Source: Shewanella polaris (GTDB lineage Bacteria > Pseudomonadota > Gammaproteobacteria > Enterobacterales > Shewanellaceae). From it: a DNA stretch of 64,000 nucleotides. The stretch covers positions 2,666,001-2,730,000 of the forward strand of contig NZ_CP041036.1 of the NCBI RefSeq assembly GCF_006385555.1, written 5' to 3'. Position 1 is the first letter of the stretch. Every line of letters starts with the position of its first letter. The position numbers were made by a program, and so were the translations under genes. Below the pieces are notes generated by a model. That model did not search any database, had not been told where the DNA came from, and saw only the letters and a program-made list of their open reading frames with translations. This document shows, piece by piece, positions 28,597-38,254 of this stretch.

Positions 28597-31500
28597 ATGT
28601 CAATAATTAACACTTCAGTTAAACGCCCCGTCACTGTATGGATGTTCATGTTAGCTGTAATGCTTTTTGGCATGGTAGGGTTTTCTCGCCTCGCGGTAAA
28701 ATTGTTACCAGACTTAAGCTATCCCAGCGTGACAATACGCACAGCCTATGACGGTGCCGCTCCGGTTGAAATTGAACAGCTGGTATCAAAACCTATTGAA
28801 GAAGCTGTAGGGGTGGTAAAAGGACTCCGGAAAATCAGTTCAATTTCACGTTCTGGCATGTCTGATGTTGTGCTCGAGTTTGAATGGGGCACCAACATGG
28901 ATATGGCAAGCCTTGAAGTACGTGAAAAAATCGACACTATCGAACTTCCCTTAGACATTAATAAACCATTATTACTGCGTTTTAACCCCAATCTTGATCC
29001 CATCATGCGCTTAGCTTTTTCTGTACCCAATGCCGATGCGGAACAATTAAAGCAAATGCGAACCTTTGCAGATGAAGAGTTAAAACGACGTTTAGAAGCC
29101 TTATCCGGTGTTGCTGCCGTAAGGTTATCCGGTGGGTTGGAGCAAGAAGTTCACATTGAATTAAATCAACAAAAACTAAGCCAATTGAATCTTAATGCCG
29201 ACCAGGTTAAGCGTCGAATCAATGAAGAAAATATCAACCTTTCAGCAGGTAAAGTGATTCAGGGTGATAAAGAATACTTGGTCAGAACCTTAAATCAATT
29301 CAACTCACTCGATGAGTTAGGTCAAGTCATTATCTACCGAGATGGCCAAACCTTAGTCAGATTATCTGATATTGCGGTGATTAGTGATGCCTACAAAGAA
29401 CGCAGTGATATTACTCGTATCGGCCAGGTAGAATCGATTGAGCTAGCAATATACAAAGAAGGCGACGCCAATACCGTTGCTGTTGCGCAAAAGCTACGCT
29501 CTGAACTTGAAAAAATCAACCAAGCTAATGAAGGTAATAAATTAAAAGTTATTTATGACCAATCTGAGTTTATTGAAAGTGCAGTGAATGAGGTAACTTC
29601 TGCAGCGTTATTTGGTAGCTTACTGGCAATGCTGGTGATTTACCTATTTTTACGGGATATTATTGCCACCTTGATTATTTCTATCTCGATTCCCTTCTCG
29701 GTTATTGCCACCTTTAATATGATGTATTTTGCTGATATCAGTTTAAACATTATGTCACTAGGCGGTATTGCGTTAGCGATTGGTTTATTGGTCGACAATG
29801 CCATTGTGGTTTTAGAAAACATAGACCGTTATAAAGCTCAAGGCATGAGTAAAGTTGAGGCAGCCGTCACTGGATGTAAAGAGGTCTCTGGTGCCATTTT
29901 TGCATCTACACTTACCACGCTGGCAGTATTTGTACCTTTAGTGTTTGTCGATGGCATTGCTGGAGCCTTATTTTCCGACCAAGCTCTCACTGTCACGTTC
30001 GCCCTACTCGCCTCATTATTTGTCGCTTTAACAGCCATTCCCATGTTGGCATCACGTCAAGGTTTTACTAGCCTGCCGCAACCGGTTGAAGTGACCCAAA
30101 AGCCTAAACCAACAAGTCGCAAAGGAAAAATAGCTTATTACTTACTGGCAGTGCTGAGTTTTCCCTTTAAACTCTTGTTTAGCTATTTACCTTCAGGATT
30201 GTTAACCGCAATTATTGTCATTAGCCGTTTTATAAGTAGTGTATTTGGGCTGTTACTCAAACCCATCTGTGCTGGCTTTAACTACTTATATCGCATCGTA
30301 GAATCAATTTATTTCCGAGTGTTACATCACGCCCTACGCCACCAAGTACTCACCATTGTGTTAGCACTAATGGTGACCCTAGCCTCAAGCAGTTTACTGC
30401 CTAAGTTAGGTGTCGAGTTAATCCCGCCGATGAATCAAGGTGAGTTTTATGTCGAAATTTTATTACCACCAGGCACCGAAGTCAGTGAAACTGATGCCGT
30501 ATTACAAAAACTAGCGCTGTCGATTAAAGACCGTGAAGATGTGAAACATGCTTATAGCCAAGCGGGTAGCGGTGGATTAATGACATCAGATACCGCTCGC
30601 GGCGGTGAAAACTGGGGCCGATTACAAGTGGTACTCGCAGACCCTTTAGCCTTTAACGTTGTTAGTCAGGTATTGCGAAACACAGCAAGAAACATTCCTG
30701 AACTAGAAGCTAAAATTGAACATCCTGAGTTATTCAGTTTTAAAACCCCACTTGAAATTGAATTATCAGGTTATGATTTAGCTCAACTCAAACAAAGCGC
30801 AGACCAATTGGTTAATGCCTTGTCTGAGTCTGACCGTTTTAGTGACATCAATACTAGCTTACGTGATGGCCAACCAGAGATCAGTATTCGCTTTGATCAT
30901 GCCCGTTTAGCAGCGCTAGGAATGGATGCGCCGACAGTCGCTAACCGTATAGCCCAACGCGTAGGTGGGACTATTGCCAGCCAGTTTACGGTACGTGATC
31001 GTAAAGTGGATATTTTGGTGCGCAGTGAGTTAAGCGAACGCGATCAGATCAGCGACATTGAATCGTTAATTATTAATCCCAATAGCGCCCAACCGATCCC
31101 ATTAAGTGCTATCGCCACAATAGATTTGCAAATGGGTCCTTCAGCGATTAATCGTATCAGTCAACAGCGAGTCGCTATTGTGTCGTCTAATTTGGCATAC
31201 GGTGATTTAAGTGAAGCGGTGCTTCAAGCACAACAAATACTGACTAAACAGCAGTTCCCGAGTTCGATACAGGCCAGATTTGGCGGTCAAAATGAAGAAA
31301 TGGAACAATCATTTGATTCGTTAAAAATAGCCTTGGTTCTAGCTATCTTCTTAGTATATTTAGTGATGGCCAGTCAGTTTGAGTCATTGTTACATCCACT
31401 GTTAATTTTAATTGCAGTGCCTATGGCCGTTGCAGGCAGCATTATTGGTTTATTTATTACCGGAACCCATTTAAGTGTGGTGGTATTTATAGGCTTAATT

Positions 31501-31848
31501 ATGCTGGCAGGTATTGTGGTCAACAATGCGATTGTATTAGTTGACCGTATTAATCAATTACGCCAAGAAGGCAAGGATAAGCTAACTGCGATTAATGATG
31601 CTGCGCAATCTCGTTTACGTCCTATCATGATGACAACCCTAACCACTACTTTAGGTTTATTGCCCATGGCAATAGGGATTGGCGATGGCAGTGAAGTTCG
31701 TGCGCCAATGGCGATTACTGTGATTTTCGGTTTAAGCATGTCAACCTTGCTTACATTGTTAGTTATCCCTGCTTTATATGCGTTATTTGATCGTAAACAA
31801 TATATCCAAAGCGACGTTGAGCTTAATACTGCGGAGACGCCAGCATGA
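28597..31848 (+). CDS. RND efflux permease (first of pair)
   Basis: Inner-membrane proton-driven transporter, 1083 aa, of the HAE1 type, with the usual twelve helices and two large periplasmic loops. N-terminus SVKRPVTVWMFMLAVMLFG is typical. TM4 reads GLLVDNAIVVLENIDRY, so the first of the two acidic residues found in AcrB is kept and the second is Asn, as in many relatives. About 60 extra residues between repeats (near 490-560, with VTQKPKPTSRKGK) make it longer than its partner. GGAGCGGG precedes the ATG. It ends in an ATGA overlap with the next permease. Confidence 0.93.
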   Translation: MSIINTSVKRPVTVWMFMLAVMLFGMVGFSRLAVKLLPDLSYPSVTIRTAYDGAAPVEIEQLVSKPIEEAVGVVKGLRKISSISRSGMSDVVLEFEWGTNMDMASLEVREKIDTIELPLDINKPLLLRFNPNLDPIMRLAFSVPNADAEQLKQMRTFADEELKRRLEALSGVAAVRLSGGLEQEVHIELNQQKLSQLNLNADQVKRRINEENINLSAGKVIQGDKEYLVRTLNQFNSLDELGQVIIYRDGQTLVRLSDIAVISDAYKERSDITRIGQVESIELAIYKEGDANTVAVAQKLRSELEKINQANEGNKLKVIYDQSEFIESAVNEVTSAALFGSLLAMLVIYLFLRDIIATLIISISIPFSVIATFNMMYFADISLNIMSLGGIALAIGLLVDNAIVVLENIDRYKAQGMSKVEAAVTGCKEVSGAIFASTLTTLAVFVPLVFVDGIAGALFSDQALTVTFALLASLFVALTAIPMLASRQGFTSLPQPVEVTQKPKPTSRKGKIAYYLLAVLSFPFKLLFSYLPSGLLTAIIVISRFISSVFGLLLKPICAGFNYLYRIVESIYFRVLHHALRHQVLTIVLALMVTLASSSLLPKLGVELIPPMNQGEFYVEILLPPGTEVSETDAVLQKLALSIKDREDVKHAYSQAGSGGLMTSDTARGGENWGRLQVVLADPLAFNVVSQVLRNTARNIPELEAKIEHPELFSFKTPLEIELSGYDLAQLKQSADQLVNALSESDRFSDINTSLRDGQPEISIRFDHARLAALGMDAPTVANRIAQRVGGTIASQFTVRDRKVDILVRSELSERDQISDIESLIINPNSAQPIPLSAIATIDLQMGPSAINRISQQRVAIVSSNLAYGDLSEAVLQAQQILTKQQFPSSIQARFGGQNEEMEQSFDSLKIALVLAIFLVYLVMASQFESLLHPLLILIAVPMAVAGSIIGLFITGTHLSVVVFIGLIMLAGIVVNNAIVLVDRINQLRQEGKDKLTAINDAAQSRLRPIMMTTLTTTLGLLPMAIGIGDGSEVRAPMAITVIFGLSMSTLLTLLVIPALYALFDRKQYIQSDVELNTAETPA

Positions 31849-34800
31849 ACATAACTCAACTGGCGATAAAGCGCCCTGTCACCACCTGTATGTTTTTCTT
31901 GGCCATCATGTTATTTGGTATGGCGGCCAGTCGAATGTTGCCATTAGAAATGTTTCCAGGGATTGATATTCCACAAATTGTGGTGCAAGTTCCGTATAAA
32001 GGCTCCAGTCCTGCAGAAGTTGAACGGGATATCACTAAAGTTCTGGAAGAATCACTTGCCACCATGAGTGGTATTGAAGAGGTGCGTTCAGATTCAACCC
32101 AAGACGGTGCTTTTATTCGACTCAACATGAAATGGGGTCAAGACGTTGCCACCAAAAGTCTTGAAGCACGTGAGAAAATCGACTCGGTAAGACATTTATT
32201 ACCAAAAGATGTCGAACGCGTGATGATCCAACAGTTTTCTACCGCCGATATGCCGGTTCTGACCATTCGCATATCAAGCGAGCGTGAACTCTCTAATGCA
32301 TTTGATTTATTAGACAAACAATTGCGTAAGCCACTTGAACGCGTTGATGGCATATCAAAAGTCACCCTTTATGGCGTTGAACAAAAGCAGATTGAAATCC
32401 GGCTTGATGCCGATAAATTAATAGCTTCAAACCTTAATAGTCTCGATCTACGCACGCGTTTGCTGGCTGAAAACTTCGTCATCAGTGCAGGCACCCTTAG
32501 AGAAAACTCAAGAGTGTATCAAGTATCACCCAAAGGCGAATTTACCAGTCTCGATGATATTAACAATTTGGTCATAGTGCCAGGTATTCGCCTGCAAGAT
32601 ATTGCGATGGTGAATTATGCCCTGCCCGAGAAAATAGAAGGACGACATTTAGACCAAAAATATGCAGTGGGCATTGACGTATTTAAAGAGTCTGGTGCTA
32701 ATTTAGTGGAGGTGTCTGATCGAGTATTAAACGTTATCGAACAGGTTAAGCAAGATCAGCAATTTAATGGCATCAAACTGTTTATCATGGAAGATCAAGC
32801 CTATGGTGTTAAATCGTCATTAAAAGACTTACTACTGTCTGGCTTAATGGGTGCGGTATTGTCATTTGGCGTGCTGTATCTTTTTTTACGTAACCTTAAA
32901 ATGACCTTAGTGGTTATCTCATCTGTGCCGATTTCATTATGTATGACATTGGCTGGTATGTACTTTTTAGGCTACAGCTTAAATATTTTGTCGATGATGG
33001 GACTACTATTAGCAGTCGGCATGTTGATTGACAATGCGGTGGTGGTGACCGAAAGCGTACTGCAAGAGAAACAAGCAGCACACATTGACGACACTTGCCA
33101 GCTAAAAGCCAACCAACAAGCCGTGTTAACCGGCGTAGAAAAAGTTTCATTGGCAGTGTTAGCAGGCACATTAACCACCGCCATTGTATTTTTACCCAAT
33201 ATTTTTGGTGTTAAAGTTCAACTGACCATCTTTTTAGAACACGTTGCTGTCGCCATTTGTATTTCGCTGGCGGCTTCATTGTTAGTTGCAAAAACCCTTA
33301 TTCCACTTATGCTTAATCACTTTCATTTTGAAGTGAAAGCCGCTAATGGCAATAATCACTTAGGGCGTTTTTATCAACGCAGCCTCACCTGGATTTTAAC
33401 CCGGCCGAAACGTTCTGGTATCATCGCTTTGATGATATTGGTATCTACAGCATTGCCATTAAGCATGGTGCAACAAGATCAAGGTGATGGTGAAGGTAAT
33501 GACCGTTTATACATTAATTACCAGCTAGAAGGTCGCCATAATCTAGCGGTCACTGAAGCCATGATTAATAGCATGGAAACGTATTTATACAGCAATAAAG
33601 ACAAGTTTTATATTGATGCGGTTTACAGTTACTACGCCCCACAAGATGCACAATCAACCATTTTATTGCAAAAAGACATCCCAATAGACATTGGTGAGTT
33701 AAAGAAAATGATCCGTGAAGGCTTTCCTAAGTTTTCGATTGCTACGCCACAATTTGGTTGGGGCAACGAAAATAACGGTATTCGTGTGACGTTAACTGGA
33801 CGCTCAACAACCGAATTAATTCGTATCAGTGAGCAAGTGATGCCACTACTCGAAGATATAGAAGGCCTAGTCGATGTACGTTCTGAAGTAAATGGTTCAC
33901 AACAGGAAGTTATTGTCGTCATTAACCGAGAAATGGCTGCCAGACTGGATTTGACCTTAAGTGATATAGCATCGAACATTGCAATTGCTTTAAGAGGTTC
34001 ACAACTACGTTCATTTCGTCATGATCTTAGCGGCGAATTACGTATCGAACTGGCCTATGACAAAAGCTGGCAAAAATCGCTGGAAAAACTTAAGCAACTA
34101 CCGATTATTCGTCAAGGTGACCGAGTTTATACCCTAGACAGTTTAGCTGAAGCAACCGTGGTTCCACGTTTTGATACCATTCGACATTTTAATCGCCAAA
34201 CAGCTTTATCAATCGGTGCAAACTTAGAAAACTTCACCACAGAAGAAGCACAAACCAAAATAACTCAAGTAATGGATTCAGTAAACTTTCCAAATGGATA
34301 CGGCTATTCGCTTCGGGGTGGGTTTGAACGTCAAGATGAAGACCAGTCAATCATGGCGGTGAATATGATCTTAGCCATTGCGATGATTTATATTGTTATG
34401 GCGGCATTATTTGAATCACTGCTTTTACCAACAGCTATCATTACCTCGATCATGTTCTCCATAACTGGTGTATTTTGGGCACTGTGGTTAACAGGTACGC
34501 CGATGTCGGTAATGTCTATGATTGGCATACTTATTTTAATGGGTATTGTGGTGAATAATGGTATTGTGTTGGTTGATCAAATCAACCAAATGACTCCGGA
34601 TTTAGATAAGCTAAGCGACACTATTGTCACCGTGTGTATTACCCGTTTGCGTCCAGTATTAATGACAGTTGCAACAACAGTGTTAGGCTTAGTTCCGTTA
34701 GCCATGGGAGACACCCAAATAGGTGGTGGTGGACCACCTTATTCACCAATGGCCATTGCGATCATTGGTGGGTTAACTTTTTCAACGGTAACCAGTTTGT

Positions 34801-34919
34801 ATTTAGTGCCATTGTGCTACCAAGCTCTTTACTTAATGAGGCATAAGGCAGCTATTCGATTAGGCTTAGCCAACACTTTTGCTCAAAAACTGCTACCTTG
34901 GACTAATACTAATCGTTAA
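31845..34919 (+). CDS. RND efflux permease (second of pair)
   Basis: Second RND transporter, 1024 aa, clearly different in sequence from the first. It starts AIKRPVTTCMFFLAIMLFG and has TM4 GMLIDNAVVVTESVLQEK. The ATGA overlap implies coupled synthesis, suggesting a mixed trimer as in MdtBC, or two pumps sharing one adaptor. No TolC-like outer-membrane gene and no regulator lie next to the operon. The region GDTQIGGGGPPYSPMAIAIIGG near the C-terminus resembles the YY-gly pattern of the CusA/other subgroup only loosely. Substrate unknown. Confidence 0.92.
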   Translation: MNITQLAIKRPVTTCMFFLAIMLFGMAASRMLPLEMFPGIDIPQIVVQVPYKGSSPAEVERDITKVLEESLATMSGIEEVRSDSTQDGAFIRLNMKWGQDVATKSLEAREKIDSVRHLLPKDVERVMIQQFSTADMPVLTIRISSERELSNAFDLLDKQLRKPLERVDGISKVTLYGVEQKQIEIRLDADKLIASNLNSLDLRTRLLAENFVISAGTLRENSRVYQVSPKGEFTSLDDINNLVIVPGIRLQDIAMVNYALPEKIEGRHLDQKYAVGIDVFKESGANLVEVSDRVLNVIEQVKQDQQFNGIKLFIMEDQAYGVKSSLKDLLLSGLMGAVLSFGVLYLFLRNLKMTLVVISSVPISLCMTLAGMYFLGYSLNILSMMGLLLAVGMLIDNAVVVTESVLQEKQAAHIDDTCQLKANQQAVLTGVEKVSLAVLAGTLTTAIVFLPNIFGVKVQLTIFLEHVAVAICISLAASLLVAKTLIPLMLNHFHFEVKAANGNNHLGRFYQRSLTWILTRPKRSGIIALMILVSTALPLSMVQQDQGDGEGNDRLYINYQLEGRHNLAVTEAMINSMETYLYSNKDKFYIDAVYSYYAPQDAQSTILLQKDIPIDIGELKKMIREGFPKFSIATPQFGWGNENNGIRVTLTGRSTTELIRISEQVMPLLEDIEGLVDVRSEVNGSQQEVIVVINREMAARLDLTLSDIASNIAIALRGSQLRSFRHDLSGELRIELAYDKSWQKSLEKLKQLPIIRQGDRVYTLDSLAEATVVPRFDTIRHFNRQTALSIGANLENFTTEEAQTKITQVMDSVNFPNGYGYSLRGGFERQDEDQSIMAVNMILAIAMIYIVMAALFESLLLPTAIITSIMFSITGVFWALWLTGTPMSVMSMIGILILMGIVVNNGIVLVDQINQMTPDLDKLSDTIVTVCITRLRPVLMTVATTVLGLVPLAMGDTQIGGGGPPYSPMAIAIIGGLTFSTVTSLYLVPLCYQALYLMRHKAAIRLGLANTFAQKLLPWTNTNR

Positions 34920-35062
34920 TCGTCTTAGAATAATGCGACTACATTAGCTATTGCGTTAACGACAAGCTATCACAAAGCCTTAACAGCTATGTGATCTAAT
35001 ACGTTGAATTAGTAGTATTGATAACAACTAGCTCGCTAAGACAGTAAATAAAAGGGACAAAC

Positions 35063-35944
35063 ATGAAACTGAGATTCCAACGAAAAATTATTGGATTAAG
35101 TGCTTTTGCAATGTTGGCTTTCAGCAACGTTTTAGTGGCAGATGACACCATGAGTGATGTTACTATCACCTCGAAAAAACTAGATAATAATACTTATATG
35201 TTTATGGGTGCCGGTGGCAATATTGGTGTTTCTGCAGGGGACGACGGTATATTGATCATCGATGACCAATTTGCACCATTAGCCGATAAAATTACTGCCG
35301 CCCTCAATCAAATTCAACCCGGTGTACCGAAATACATAGTGAATACTCATTACCATGGTGATCATACTGGTGGTAATGCTCATTTTGGCGAGCAAGGTAC
35401 AATCCTAGCCCATCATAATGTGCTCAAACGTCTTAGTGAAGATAACAGTACGCCCACCTCAGCACTGCCTGTTATCACTTTTGAAGAAAACATCTCAATA
35501 CATTTCAATCACGATACTTTAGAAGTTATCCACCTAGGCCCCGGCCATACCGACGGAGACAGTGTTGTAATGTGGGAGAAAGCAAATATCATTCACATGG
35601 GCGATTTATACTTTAAAGACCGCTTTCCGTACATTGATTTAGCGGCGGGAGGTTCTGTGACGGGTTACCGAGAAAATGTTAGTTTAATACTCGACCGTTT
35701 AGACAATAAGACTAAAGTGATACCCGGTCATGGCGCGTTAGCCGATAAAAATGCACTGTTAAAATTTAAGCATATGCTTGATGACAGTATTAATTGGATG
35801 CGTGGTGAAATAGAAATGGGCCATGATTTAGCTACCATCAAAAAACAGGGCGTGCCAGCAAAATACGCTAATTGGGCTTGGGGATTTATCTCTGCAGACA
35901 AATGGATTGAAACCTTATATCAAGACCTATCCACAAAAACTTAA
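35063..35944 (+). CDS. secreted metallo-beta-lactamase-fold hydrolase
   Basis: Periplasmic MBL-fold protein, 293 aa, with a signal peptide (residues 1-27, ending VLVADD). The metal motif is NTHYHGDHTGGNAHF; the second His region is LGPGHTDGDSVV and the third is VIPGHGALADK. HMGDLYFKDRFPYID supplies the bridging Asp. It belongs to the broad group that includes subclass B3-like and quinoprotein-relay-type hydrolases. Beta-lactamase activity should not be assumed, since family members act on many esters and thioesters. Single gene with its own terminator, 140 bases after the efflux operon. Confidence 0.85.
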   Translation: MKLRFQRKIIGLSAFAMLAFSNVLVADDTMSDVTITSKKLDNNTYMFMGAGGNIGVSAGDDGILIIDDQFAPLADKITAALNQIQPGVPKYIVNTHYHGDHTGGNAHFGEQGTILAHHNVLKRLSEDNSTPTSALPVITFEENISIHFNHDTLEVIHLGPGHTDGDSVVMWEKANIIHMGDLYFKDRFPYIDLAAGGSVTGYRENVSLILDRLDNKTKVIPGHGALADKNALLKFKHMLDDSINWMRGEIEMGHDLATIKKQGVPAKYANWAWGFISADKWIETLYQDLSTKT

Positions 35945-35992
35945 ATGGCTAACCTATCTCGGTAAAATAAATATCACTGTCAACTTACATAT

Positions 35993-36021
35993 AAAAGCTT
36001 GCTGTTCTAAGCAAGCTTTTT
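35993..36021. terminator. terminator after the MBL-fold gene
   Basis: AAAAGCTTGC / GCAAGCTTTTT with an eight-base loop. It can also serve the convergent kinase-like gene. Confidence 0.88.
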
Positions 36022-36057
36022 GTATAAACATCAACATAATTAAAGACAGAACAGCCA

Positions 36058-36789
36058 CTATGCCAGTATCAAAGGCGCCTGTCTGAAATGCCATAATACC
36101 CAATATACTGGCTTCAAATCTTTTCCACCAATGTCACGAAATGGTCTAGCGAAATAATATAACCATTGCCAAGAAGCTAAAAACTGCTTGGCTTTTTGCC
36201 ATATCATTTCTCCACCGGCTTTACGATAACAATCAATAGCTAGATTAATCGCACTATTCTTAGGGCCAATGTAACGATATAAGCTATGGATAAAGACTAA
36301 CAAATCACGAACTTGTTGAGAAACAACAGATTTGTGTTGTTGATTCGCTTCAAAATCAATAAACTTCACCTCACCGGCTTGCCAGCTAATATCTCGCAAT
36401 GCAGGACGACCATGAGCAAGCTGCATACTGTGAAGTTTAGCCAACGCAGCACTGGCATCGTTTAAAATTGGTTGCCACAAAATTTCATTTGTATGTTCAA
36501 GAAGATGATTAATGGTCTCACCAGCATCCTCGACCACCATATAACCGTCGCCAAAATCAACAACGGCAGGCACAGGAGCACCTAAATGACTTAAGGTGTT
36601 TAACACCCCAATTTCTTTATTTAGTGCCTCCGCAGAGTTTTGCTTTAACAAACGCATTGCACCGGCAAGCTGTTCAACTTGTTTCAACCAATAACGTTTC
36701 CCCTGAAACTCAAATGACACCACTCGCTCGCCACGATGCTCGCGAAAGACACTCGCTACACATTGTTGAAAGCTATCATTTTCAGCCAT
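36058..36789 (-). CDS. LPS-kinase-like / atypical protein kinase fold protein
   Basis: A 243-aa protein with a degenerate kinase fold. RYWLKQVE can supply the ATP-binding Lys and MVVEDAGETINHLL resembles the hinge region. LAHGRPALRDISWQAGEVKFIDFEA corresponds to the catalytic loop and metal-binding DxE/DFG segment of Kdo kinase, WaaP/InaA and BUD32-like proteins. It sits near lpxK and msbA, which fits a role in lipopolysaccharide core phosphorylation, but 270 bases and a terminator separate it from them. The substrate could instead be a protein. Assigned by motif shape, not by close similarity. Confidence 0.6.
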   Translation of the reverse strand: MAENDSFQQCVASVFREHRGERVVSFEFQGKRYWLKQVEQLAGAMRLLKQNSAEALNKEIGVLNTLSHLGAPVPAVVDFGDGYMVVEDAGETINHLLEHTNEILWQPILNDASAALAKLHSMQLAHGRPALRDISWQAGEVKFIDFEANQQHKSVVSQQVRDLLVFIHSLYRYIGPKNSAINLAIDCYRKAGGEMIWQKAKQFLASWQWLYYFARPFRDIGGKDLKPVYWVLWHFRQAPLILA

Positions 36790-37008
36790 AAAAACCTACT
36801 CAACAACTTACTATTACTGATTGCTAAATTATCTTCCTCAGTTTTAAAACATTCAATTAAATTAATGTTTTTTAATGCTTATTTATGAATTTATAGCCTT
36901 CAATAGCAAATCTATACATACCTTTTATACAATCTAAAAACACAAAAGATACATTTTTCACCGCTGATATTAATTGCAATAACATTCACTTTTTAAATAT
37001 TGACCAAC
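36790..37008. other. AT-rich spacer
   Basis: Between the kinase-like gene start and the terminator of the lpxK unit. It should carry the kinase-like gene's promoter; nothing else is visible. Confidence 0.4.
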
Positions 37009-37030
37009 AAAAAAACGCCCTTCCGGGCGC
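37009..37030 (-). terminator. terminator of the comEC-msbA-lpxK unit
   Basis: On the minus strand CGCCC GGAA GGGCG followed by seven T residues. It comes 35 bases after the stop of the 58-aa gene. Confidence 0.9.
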
Positions 37031-37064
37031 TTAGTCATCTCTACTCAAAAAAGCGATAAATAAG

Positions 37065-37241
37065 TTACTCTATCACCAGTGCCGTAGCGCGATTTTCCAA
37101 TAATACTGGTATGCCTTCAGTAATTGGGTAAGCTAACTTATCAAACTTACAGATCAACTGTTGTGATTCTTTGTCGTATTCTAGCTTTCCTTTACATACT
37201 GGGCAGGCCACAATTTCGAGTAATTTTCTATCAAATGCCAT
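37065..37241 (-). CDS. Trm112 / UPF0434 family small protein (YcaR-like)
   Basis: A 58-aa protein: it starts [20 protein letters not shown] and continues with [20 protein letters not shown]. The CPVC and later Cys resemble the Trm112 zinc-ribbon, here with the second pair reduced to one Cys. Trm112 proteins activate methyltransferases in eukaryotes; the bacterial role is unclear. The start overlaps the lpxK 3' end by 11 bases, the same linkage as in E. coli lpxK-ycaR. In many relatives kdsB comes next, but here a terminator follows. Confidence 0.9.
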   Translation of the reverse strand: MAFDRKLLEIVACPVCKGKLEYDKESQQLICKFDKLAYPITEGIPVLLENRATALVIE

Positions 37242-38247
37242 GAGACAATCCTTTTTTAGTTTGAGCCACTTGTTGTAATCGGCTCAACATTGCGTGATCA
37301 AATTCTGAGTTAAGCTTCGCATTTACAGGTAAATACCACCAGTTTGATTGTGCAAAATCGCGACATTTAACCGCATCTTTTTCAGTCATTAATAATGAAT
37401 GCTGCACAGATAACTCATTTAATTGCTTTGGGTCAAAAGCTTGATGGTCTGTAAATTCAATTGTTTGTACTACTTTATAACCTAACTGGCTAATACTATT
37501 AAAGAAACGTTGCGGATTACCAATGCCCGCCATAGCCACGACACTGTGCTGTTGACTAAATTCATCGTGTAGGTTGCTATCAACCTGACAAAGTGCAGCT
37601 GGCTCTAGTGTCATCAGCACTTCACCGTTCAGAGCAGGCCCGCCATTGTTTATCACGAAATCAACTGAATTTAACCGCCATAACCCCTCTCTCAAGGGAC
37701 CTGCGGGTAACAAGCAGTGATTTCCATAACGCCGTTCACCATCAACGAGTGCTATTTCAATATCGCGTCCTAGCGCATAATGTTGTAAACCATCATCACT
37801 GATAATCACATCAACATCAAAGTCTGCTAATAACGTTTGTGCAGCCGCTATTCTTTTACTGCCTACAACCATAGGTACTTGAGTACGAGCAACAATCATT
37901 GCAGGCTCGTCACCTACATCACTGGCTTTTGCATTAATATTAACGGCAGCAACGCCATCAATATTAACCCCATAACCTCGACTTATCACACCTGGTTTAT
38001 AACCATGTTGGCGCAATAACTCGATTAAATAAATCACCGCGGGCGTTTTACCACTCCCACCCGCCGTTATATTACCAACAACAATTACGGGTACAGGCAA
38101 CACTTGTGCGTGCTTAAATCCGTAATTAAATAGGGCTCGCCTAATCGTGGATATTAACCAAAACAATCCAGACAAAGGTAATAAGAACCACTTGGCTTGA
38201 TGACCTTGGTACCAAATGCGATGAATAAGCTGTTGCATCACAAACAC
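37231..38247 (-). CDS. lpxK: tetraacyldisaccharide 4'-kinase
   Basis: Lipid A biosynthesis kinase, 338 aa, phosphorylating the 4' position of the disaccharide at the inner membrane. A hydrophobic N-terminal segment ([16 protein letters not shown]) anchors it, followed by the Walker A motif [25 protein letters not shown] and [15 protein letters not shown] are further LpxK signatures. It begins seven bases after msbA ends and overlaps the next small gene, so lipid A synthesis, lipid A flipping and this small protein are co-expressed. Confidence 0.97.
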   Translation of the reverse strand: MFVMQQLIHRIWYQGHQAKWFLLPLSGLFWLISTIRRALFNYGFKHAQVLPVPVIVVGNITAGGSGKTPAVIYLIELLRQHGYKPGVISRGYGVNIDGVAAVNINAKASDVGDEPAMIVARTQVPMVVGSKRIAAAQTLLADFDVDVIISDDGLQHYALGRDIEIALVDGERRYGNHCLLPAGPLREGLWRLNSVDFVINNGGPALNGEVLMTLEPAALCQVDSNLHDEFSQQHSVVAMAGIGNPQRFFNSISQLGYKVVQTIEFTDHQAFDPKQLNELSVQHSLLMTEKDAVKCRDFAQSNWWYLPVNAKLNSEFDHAMLSRLQQVAQTKKGLSHGI

Positions 38248-38254
38248 CTAATCA

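Noticed and set aside
35063..35944. Carbapenemase or other beta-lactamase
   Set aside because: The metal motifs only place it in the MBL superfamily; no evidence for antibiotic hydrolysis.
37065..37241. Non-coding spacer between the kinase-like gene and lpxK
   Set aside because: The minus strand encodes a complete 58-aa Trm112-like protein that overlaps lpxK in the usual way.
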